Positions 58,843 to 64,000 of a stretch of DNA of 64,000 nt are shown here, one piece after another. The stretch spans positions 180,901 to 244,900 of the forward strand of contig NZ_BMMM01000008.1 of NCBI RefSeq assembly GCF_014645835.1. Reading direction: 5' to 3'. The DNA comes from Streptomyces albiflavescens (GTDB taxonomy: Bacteria; Actinomycetota; Actinomycetes; Streptomycetales; Streptomycetaceae). Within the stretch, counting starts at the first letter, position 1; every line of letters begins with the position of its first letter. Both the position numbers and the translations under genes were made by a program. Below the pieces are notes generated by a model. That model made no database searches, was not told the DNA's origin, and was given only the letters and a program-made list of their open reading frames with translations.

Positions 58843-60822
58843 GTGTCAGACGTCCGTGTGATCATCCAACGCGATTCCGAGCGGGAAGAGCGCGTGGTGA
58901 CGACGGGCACTACGGCCGCCGACCTTTTCGACGGCGAGCGCACCATCGTCGCGGCCCGCGTGGGCGGCGAGCTCAAGGACCTCGCGTACGAGCCGAGGGA
59001 CGGCGAGACCGTCGAGAGCGTGGAGATCTCCTCCGAGGACGGCCTCAACATCCTGCGCCACTCCACCGCACACGTGATGGCCCAAGCCGTGCAGGAGCTC
59101 TTCCCCGAGGCCAAGCTGGGCATCGGCCCGCCGGTCAAGGACGGCTTCTACTACGACTTCGATGTCGCCGAGCCGTTCACGCCCGAGGACATCAAGCGCA
59201 TCGAGAAGAAGATGCAGGAGATCCAGAAGCGCGGGCAGAAGTTCTCGCGCCGGGTCACCACCGACGACGCCGCCCGCGAGGAGCTGGCCGGCGAGCCCTA
59301 CAAGCTGGAGCTCATCGGCCTCAAGGGCAACGCCGCGCAGGCCGCCGAGGGTGCCGACGCCGAGGTCGGCGGCGGCGAGCTGACGATCTACGACAACCTC
59401 GACGCCAAGACCGGCGAGCTGTGCTGGAAGGACCTCTGCCGCGGTCCCCACCTGCCCACCACCCGGAACATTCCGGCGTTCAAGCTGATGCGCTCGGCCG
59501 CCGCGTACTGGCGCGGCAGCGAGAAGAACCCGCAGCTCCAGCGCATCTACGGCACCGCGTGGCCGACCAAGGACGAGCTGAAGGCGTACCTGGACTTCCT
59601 TGTCGAGGCGGAGAAGCGCGACCACCGCAAGCTCGGCGCCGAGCTGGACCTCTTCTCCATCCCGGAGGAGCTGGGCTCCGGCCTCGCGGTCTTCCACCCC
59701 AAGGGCGGCATCGTCCGCCGAGAGATGGAGACCTACTCGCGCAAGCGCCACGAGGACGCGGCCTACGAGTTCGTCAACACCCCGCACATCTCGAAGGAAA
59801 ACCTCTTCGTGACGTCCGGGCACCTGCCGAACTACGCGGACGCGATGTTCCCGCCGCTGGAGTTCGACGGGCAGAACTATCGCCTCAAGGCGATGAACTG
59901 CCCCATGCACAACCTGATCTTCAAGGCGCGCGGCCGCTCCTACCGCGAGCTGCCGCTGCGGCTCTTCGAGTTCGGCACGGTCTACCGCTACGAGAAGTCG
60001 GGCGTCGTGCACGGCCTGACCCGCGCCCGCGGCTTCACGCAGGACGACTCGCACATCTACTGCACCAAGGACCAGATGGCGAGCGAGCTGGACTCGCTGC
60101 TCACCTTCGTCCTGGACCTGCTGCGCGACTACGGCCTGAACGACTTCGAGCTGGAGCTGTCCACCCGCGACGACTCCCCGAAGTTCATCGGTGAGAACGC
60201 GGAGTGGGAGGAGGCCACCGACGCGCTGCGCCAGGCGGCCGAGAAGCAGGGCCTCCCGCTGGTTCCCGACCCGGGCGGCGCCGCGTACTACGGCCCGAAG
60301 ATCTCCGTCCAGGCCAAGGACGCCATCGGCCGCTCCTGGCAGATGTCCACCATCCAGGTCGACTTCCAGCAGCCCAAGCGGTTCAACCTGGAGTACACGG
60401 CCGCGGACGGGTCCAAGCAGCAGCCGGTCATGATCCACCGCGCCCTGTTCGGTTCGATCGAGCGCTTCTTCGCGGTGCTCCTGGAGCACTACGCGGGCGC
60501 GTTCCCGGCGTGGCTGGCGCCTGTCCAGGCGATCGGCATCCCGATCGGCGACGCGCACGTGCCGTACCTGGCGGAGTTCGCCAAGAAGGCCAAGGCGGCC
60601 GGACTGCGCGTCGAGGTCGACGCGTCCTCCGACCGCATGCAGAAGAAGATCCGCAACGCGCAGAAGCAGAAGGTGCCCTTCATGGTCATCGCGGGCGACG
60701 AGGACATGACGGCCGGCGCCGTCTCCTTCCGCTACCGCGACGGCTCGCAGGAGAACGGCATCCCGGTCGACGAGGCGATCGCCAAGATCGTGCAGGTCGT
60801 CGAGGAGCGCGCGCAGGTCTGA
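58843..60822 (+). CDS. thrS: Threonyl-tRNA synthetase
   Basis: The 659-residue product has the complete family plan: N-terminal TGS domain, editing domain (HSTAHVMAQAVQELFP, DLCRGPHLPTT), class II catalytic core with motif 2 (YRYEKSGVVHGLTRARGFTQ) and zinc ligands in MNCPMH, TQDDSH and MIHRALFGS, and the anticodon-binding domain at the C-terminus. The GTG at 58843 follows CAGGAGAG; TACGAT near 58784 may be the -10. The length equals that of other actinobacterial ThrRS proteins. Confidence 0.97.
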   Translation: MSDVRVIIQRDSEREERVVTTGTTAADLFDGERTIVAARVGGELKDLAYEPRDGETVESVEISSEDGLNILRHSTAHVMAQAVQELFPEAKLGIGPPVKDGFYYDFDVAEPFTPEDIKRIEKKMQEIQKRGQKFSRRVTTDDAAREELAGEPYKLELIGLKGNAAQAAEGADAEVGGGELTIYDNLDAKTGELCWKDLCRGPHLPTTRNIPAFKLMRSAAAYWRGSEKNPQLQRIYGTAWPTKDELKAYLDFLVEAEKRDHRKLGAELDLFSIPEELGSGLAVFHPKGGIVRREMETYSRKRHEDAAYEFVNTPHISKENLFVTSGHLPNYADAMFPPLEFDGQNYRLKAMNCPMHNLIFKARGRSYRELPLRLFEFGTVYRYEKSGVVHGLTRARGFTQDDSHIYCTKDQMASELDSLLTFVLDLLRDYGLNDFELELSTRDDSPKFIGENAEWEEATDALRQAAEKQGLPLVPDPGGAAYYGPKISVQAKDAIGRSWQMSTIQVDFQQPKRFNLEYTAADGSKQQPVMIHRALFGSIERFFAVLLEHYAGAFPAWLAPVQAIGIPIGDAHVPYLAEFAKKAKAAGLRVEVDASSDRMQKKIRNAQKQKVPFMVIAGDEDMTAGAVSFRYRDGSQENGIPVDEAIAKIVQVVEERAQV

Positions 60823-60842
60823 CGCCCACGGTTCGAGGCGTA

Positions 60843-60935
60843 CGGTCCTGAAGGCATACGGTCCTGAAGGCATACGGCGTTCTTCCGTTCTTCCGACACG
60901 TACGTGATCCGTTTCTTCCGACACGTACGTGATGT
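60843..60935. repeat. Short direct repeats after thrS
   Basis: CATACGGTCCTGAAGG-type units and two copies of TTCTTCCGACACGTACGTGAT precede the terminator. They carry no gene. Confidence 0.7.
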
Positions 60936-60936
60936 G

Positions 60937-60969
60937 AGGCCCCCGGAGAGCTCAGCTCCCCGGGGGCCT
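60937..60969. terminator. Bidirectional terminator after thrS
   Basis: AGGCCCCCGGAGAGCT (60937-60952) pairs with AGCTCCCCGGGGGCCT (60954-60969) with one mismatch, followed by TTTCGTCG. The TGA stop of the converging channel gene (60952-60954) lies at its tip. Confidence 0.8.
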
Positions 60970-61608
60970 TTCGTCGCCCTCACGGGAGAACACCTGCAGC
61001 AGCCACGACGAGAACGACCCCGTCACCGCGCCGAGCAGCGCCAGGCCGCACCCCATCAGCCCCACTGCGATCGTGCGCCCCATCGTTGTCACCGGTGTCA
61101 CATCGCCGTACCCCACCGTCGAGAGCGTGGAGCAGGTCCACCACACCGAGTCCCCGAAGGTCAGGATCGTGGCGTGCGGTGCCGCGTGCTCCACCTGGTA
61201 GACGGCGAGGGCTCCCGCGAAGCCGATCAAGGAGACCGAAAGACTCGAGTAGACGATCACGCGCGCGTGCAGCGCGAGCCGGGGCTGTCCATGACGGCGC
61301 TGTACGGCCTCGTAGACCTTGACGACGCGCAGCGGGCGCAGCAGGGGAAGGACGAGCACCAGGGTGTCCAGCCAGTGCGTCCGTACGAAGCGGAGGCGCT
61401 GCCCGCTCAGCCGCCAGCGCACCGCGTAGTCGACCCCGAACAACGCCCAGGCGGCGAGCATCGCCGCCAGACAGGCGTCCCGGACGGCAGCGGGCAGACC
61501 GTGACCCAGGACCAGCACCGTGTACGAGGCGAGAAACACCAGTGCGGTCACGGCGAGCGTGACCTCGGTGCGCCGCTCCCAGCGGGCCTGTGGGCTGTCG
61601 TCGTCCAT
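60952..61608 (-). CDS. Potassium-channel family protein
   Basis: The 218-residue product has four helices of a voltage-sensor-like part (TEVTLAVTALVFLASYTVLV, LAAMLAAWALFGVDYAVRW, LVLVLPLLRPLRVVKVYEAV) and then the pore: SVWWTCSTLSTVGYGDVTPV, where TVGYGD is the selectivity filter, and a last helix (IAVGLMGCGLALLGAVTGSF). It lets K+ flow across the membrane; no regulatory RCK domain is attached. The ATG at 61608 is chosen; an ATG at 61644 adds 12 atypical residues. It is divergent from the HIT gene. Confidence 0.88.
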   Translation of the reverse strand: MDDDSPQARWERRTEVTLAVTALVFLASYTVLVLGHGLPAAVRDACLAAMLAAWALFGVDYAVRWRLSGQRLRFVRTHWLDTLVLVLPLLRPLRVVKVYEAVQRRHGQPRLALHARVIVYSSLSVSLIGFAGALAVYQVEHAAPHATILTFGDSVWWTCSTLSTVGYGDVTPVTTMGRTIAVGLMGCGLALLGAVTGSFSSWLLQVFSREGDERPPGS

Positions 61609-61687
61609 CGCCCCAGCTTGGCCGGGGGCCCTTTTCGGCGGCACCCGCCGACACGCCGCGAACGGGCGAAGTCATATGCTGCACAAC

Positions 61688-62239
61688 ATGACGAGTGAGC
61701 CGGAGCAGCAGATCGGAGTGGGAACGCAGGACGCGTTCCAGCGCTTGTGGACGCCCCATCGGATGGCTTACATCCAGGGCGAGAACAAGCCCACCGGCCC
61801 GGGGGCCGACGACGGCTGTCCCTTCTGCTCGATCCCGGCCAAGTCCGACGAGGACGGGCTGATCGTCAAGCGCGGCGAGCAGGTGTACGCCGTCCTCAAC
61901 CTCTACCCGTACAACGGCGGCCACCTCATGGTCGTTCCTTACCGCCACGTCGCCGACTACACGGACCTGACGGACCCGGAGACCGCCGAACTGGGCGAGC
62001 TGACCAAGCAGGCCATGACCGCGCTGCGCACCGCCTCGGGCGCGCACGGCTTCAACATCGGCATGAACCAGGGCACGGTCGCGGGCGCCGGCATCGCCGC
62101 CCATCTCCACCAGCACATCGTCCCCCGCTGGGGCGGCGACACGAATTTCATGCCGGTCGTGGGCCACACCAAGGTCCTGCCCCAGCTCCTGGCGGACACC
62201 CGCAAGATGCTGGCGGAGGCCTGGCCGACGGCTGCCTGA
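61688..62239 (+). CDS. HIT-family nucleotide hydrolase or phosphorylase
   Basis: The 183-residue product shows CPFCSIP as the N-terminal zinc pair, NLYPYNGGHLMVVPYRHVAD, and the HIT triad HLHQHIVPRW. Such proteins cleave nucleotide phosphoanhydrides such as Ap4A or AMP-conjugates; in actinobacteria this version is often annotated as Ap4A phosphorylase. TATGCT at 61675-61680 lies seven bases before the ATG at 61688, which suggests a leaderless mRNA; an ATG at 61676 is within the -10. Confidence 0.9.
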   Translation: MTSEPEQQIGVGTQDAFQRLWTPHRMAYIQGENKPTGPGADDGCPFCSIPAKSDEDGLIVKRGEQVYAVLNLYPYNGGHLMVVPYRHVADYTDLTDPETAELGELTKQAMTALRTASGAHGFNIGMNQGTVAGAGIAAHLHQHIVPRWGGDTNFMPVVGHTKVLPQLLADTRKMLAEAWPTAA

Positions 62240-62252
62240 TCCCGGCGGGCGT

Positions 62253-62278
62253 CTCCGGTGCCCTGCCGGGCACCGGAG
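62253..62278. terminator. Hairpin terminator between convergent genes
   Basis: CTCCGGTGCCC (62253-62263) pairs perfectly with GGGCACCGGAG (62268-62278) around TGCC. Confidence 0.85.
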
Positions 62279-62295
62279 CTCGGCCGACGAAGGCG

Positions 62296-63963
62296 CTACG
62301 CGTCGTACAGGTCAGCCTTCCGAGGCATCGGGTCCTGGACCGCCGTGCTGAGGAACGCGGAGCGGGTGCCGAACTTCTCGGTGTTGACGCCGTTCTCCTC
62401 CAGAACCCTGATCGCCGCGGCGTGCACCACGCGCAGGACCGGCGTCGCGGCCCGCAGCGCGTCGTCCGCCATGAAGCGGTGCCGCCACGGCTGATCGGCC
62501 CAGGCGTGCCGCAGCCCGAAGGGCTCGGGCAGCGTCAGGGTCCCGCCGAGCCAGTTGAGGAACGGCGGATACCAGGTGAAGGGCGCCCGCGCCGTGAGCC
62601 GTACCACCTCGTCCGTGGTGACCAGCGGCAGATTCACCTTGCGGGTCTCCCAGAACTTGACGGCCTTCGCGACCTCCTTGGTCGGCGCCTCCGGCTTCGT
62701 CGTGAAGAGCGGGTTCACCGGACCCAGCGCGTGCCCCGTGACCTCGATGCGCAGTGTCTCGTGCAGCACCGTCACGGTGATCAGCATGGTGATGATCAAC
62801 TGGCCGTCCCAGAGCGTCCATTGGACCCCGAGGTAGTGCCGGTCCCCGCTGCCGAACTGCTGCTTGTTGCAGATGTCCTGTATGGCGTGGGTCTTGATCG
62901 TGTACGCGTCCACGTCCGTCCCGGCCGGCCGGGACACCGCCTTCGCGTTCTCCCCGATCGGCGTGACGACCCAGTGCTTTATCGAAGGGGCGGGGAAACC
63001 ACCGGTGTTGAGCGGGCCGCGCTCCAGCATGCGCAGCTGGTCGTGGATGGACCGGATGACGTCCCAGCTGCGGAACGGGTGGATCTCCTTGTCCGCGTCG
63101 CGCGCCACCAGGTCCTCGGCGAGCTGCCAGGCGCCCCAGCGGGTGCCCATGCCGAGTATGCCCTTGGGGCCCGCGTAGAAGACCGAGTTGGACTGCTGCT
63201 CGGCGGTGAGCCGGGCAAGGGACTGGCGCAGCCGCTCTGCCGCCGTCTCACCGGGACTGCCGGGCACGGCCTCGGGGATCTTGGCGCCGATGCCGCCGCC
63301 GGACAGCAGGCTGTCCCAGCGGTCGCGCAGGTCCTTGGCCGTGCGCTCGCAGATCTGCTTGGCCCAGAGCCAGCCGACGACGGGGAGCAGGATCGCCGCG
63401 CGCGCGTACCAGGCCCAGAAGCCCGTGAACGGCATGCGGATGAGGAAGAGCACGGCGAGGGCGCCGACGGCGACGAGGAGCGTGGTCGCCAGGGCGGAGG
63501 CGCGCTTGTCCTCGCGCTTGGCGATCTGGGTGCGGATCTGGAAGACCAGCAGCCAGACCAGCAGTCCGGGCAGGAAGAGCAGCCCGCACAGCACCATCAC
63601 GGCCGACAGCCAGTTGTCGCGCTCCCTGCGGATGCGGTTCGCCGCCAGGCAGTGCTCGACGACGACCTGCGGCTCGGTGCCGAAGGACTGGATGAGCGGC
63701 TTGCGGCCCACGCCCAGCATGCGGTCCTGCACGGCCCGTGCGAAGGCCTCGCCCAGGTTCGGCGCGAACAGCTTGATCTTTCCGGGCTTGACGGTGGACT
63801 TGTGCCAGTCGTTGTCCGCCTTGAGGATCTCCTCGACCGCGTTGTCCCGGTACGCCGCCGAGGCCAGGGCGAAGGTCGCCGCCGTCTGGCCCGCGGAGCC
63901 CGAGAGCGGCACTTGCGCCCCGGGAGTGAAATCGAAACCGTCGAATGCCACTTCCGCCCCCAT
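62296..63963 (-). CDS. Membrane protein of unknown function, possibly truncated at the right edge
   Basis: From the ATG at 63963 the product has 555 residues. Two pairs of hydrophobic segments near residues 120-142 and 165-200 (WLSAVMVLCGLLFLPGLLVW; LVAVGALAVLFLIRMPFTGF) divide it into an N-terminal soluble part and a long C-terminal soluble part. The latter contains SVFYAGPKGILGMGTRWG and HYLGVQWTLWDGQLIITMLI. I recognise no family. The frame stays open to the window edge (KSGKAAGAGAAAM), so the true start may lie outside. Confidence 0.68.
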   Translation of the reverse strand: MGAEVAFDGFDFTPGAQVPLSGSAGQTAATFALASAAYRDNAVEEILKADNDWHKSTVKPGKIKLFAPNLGEAFARAVQDRMLGVGRKPLIQSFGTEPQVVVEHCLAANRIRRERDNWLSAVMVLCGLLFLPGLLVWLLVFQIRTQIAKREDKRASALATTLLVAVGALAVLFLIRMPFTGFWAWYARAAILLPVVGWLWAKQICERTAKDLRDRWDSLLSGGGIGAKIPEAVPGSPGETAAERLRQSLARLTAEQQSNSVFYAGPKGILGMGTRWGAWQLAEDLVARDADKEIHPFRSWDVIRSIHDQLRMLERGPLNTGGFPAPSIKHWVVTPIGENAKAVSRPAGTDVDAYTIKTHAIQDICNKQQFGSGDRHYLGVQWTLWDGQLIITMLITVTVLHETLRIEVTGHALGPVNPLFTTKPEAPTKEVAKAVKFWETRKVNLPLVTTDEVVRLTARAPFTWYPPFLNWLGGTLTLPEPFGLRHAWADQPWRHRFMADDALRAATPVLRVVHAAAIRVLEENGVNTEKFGTRSAFLSTAVQDPMPRKADLYDA

Positions 63964-64000
63964 CGCCGCCGCGCCCGCTCCTGCGGCCTTTCCCGACTTC

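Overview
The window is high-GC actinobacterial DNA. It shows frequent GTG starts, four-base start/stop overlaps, leaderless-looking promoters and long GC-rich hairpins at gene ends. Together with the sporulation gene ssgB, this points to a chromosomal core segment of a Streptomyces. There is no phage, plasmid or complete transposon. Mobile DNA is limited to three copies of a small MITE-like repeat (one cut by the left edge).

Layout. 1-130: right half of a MITE-like repeat. 136-5083 (minus): a five-gene flavin electron-transfer operon made of two ferric-reductase-like membrane flavoproteins, two FMN-binding proteins and the flavin transferase ApbE. It is divergent from an OmpR-type two-component system (5389-7730), and the shared intergenic region holds a 34-bp direct-repeat array. 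7797-9361: a flavin-binding PNPOx-like protein and a secreted protein with an internal duplication. 9498-12301: argG-argH behind a promoter overlapped by an ARG box. 12378-18444: aldo/keto reductase, a TetR-MFS efflux pair, an acyltransferase, a Tat-exported glycerophosphodiesterase and a short sigma-like factor. 18503-20685: acetyltransferase, two membrane proteins and a HAD phosphatase. 20759-24597: methionine importer metN-metI-metQ-metQ, preceded by a Cys/Met-rich leader peptide and competing hairpins. 25557-32378: corrin and siroheme genes (cobL, a BluB-CobT fusion with a very long disordered N-terminus, and a CysG-like protein). 32443-37536: SpoU methyltransferase, second MITE, Ser/Thr kinase and small proteins. 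37668-38146 (minus): five tRNA genes (Gly, Cys, three Val-GAC). 38303-40164: pabB and a class IV aminotransferase. 40262-44629: acetyltransferase, DsbA-like protein, small membrane proteins, a CGNR regulator and ssgB. 44713 and 55917: two tRNA-Val(CAC) genes. 44835-45923: about 1.1 kb with no gene but a 31-bp minisatellite. 45924-52585: a carbohydrate ABC importer, a YesL-like protein and a large secreted rhamnogalacturonan-lyase-like enzyme under one promoter. 52610-62239: third MITE, large membrane protein, exonuclease, a DUF4365 gene pair, thrS, potassium channel and HIT protein. 62296-63963: an unknown membrane protein, possibly cut by the right edge.

How the genes work together. The clearest functional units are the flavinylation electron-transfer operon with its divergent two-component system, the methionine importer behind a probable ribosome-mediated attenuator, the arginine pair under ArgR-type control, the B12/siroheme group, and the pectin-fragment uptake and degradation operon. 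All functions come from reading motifs by eye; no homology search was possible.
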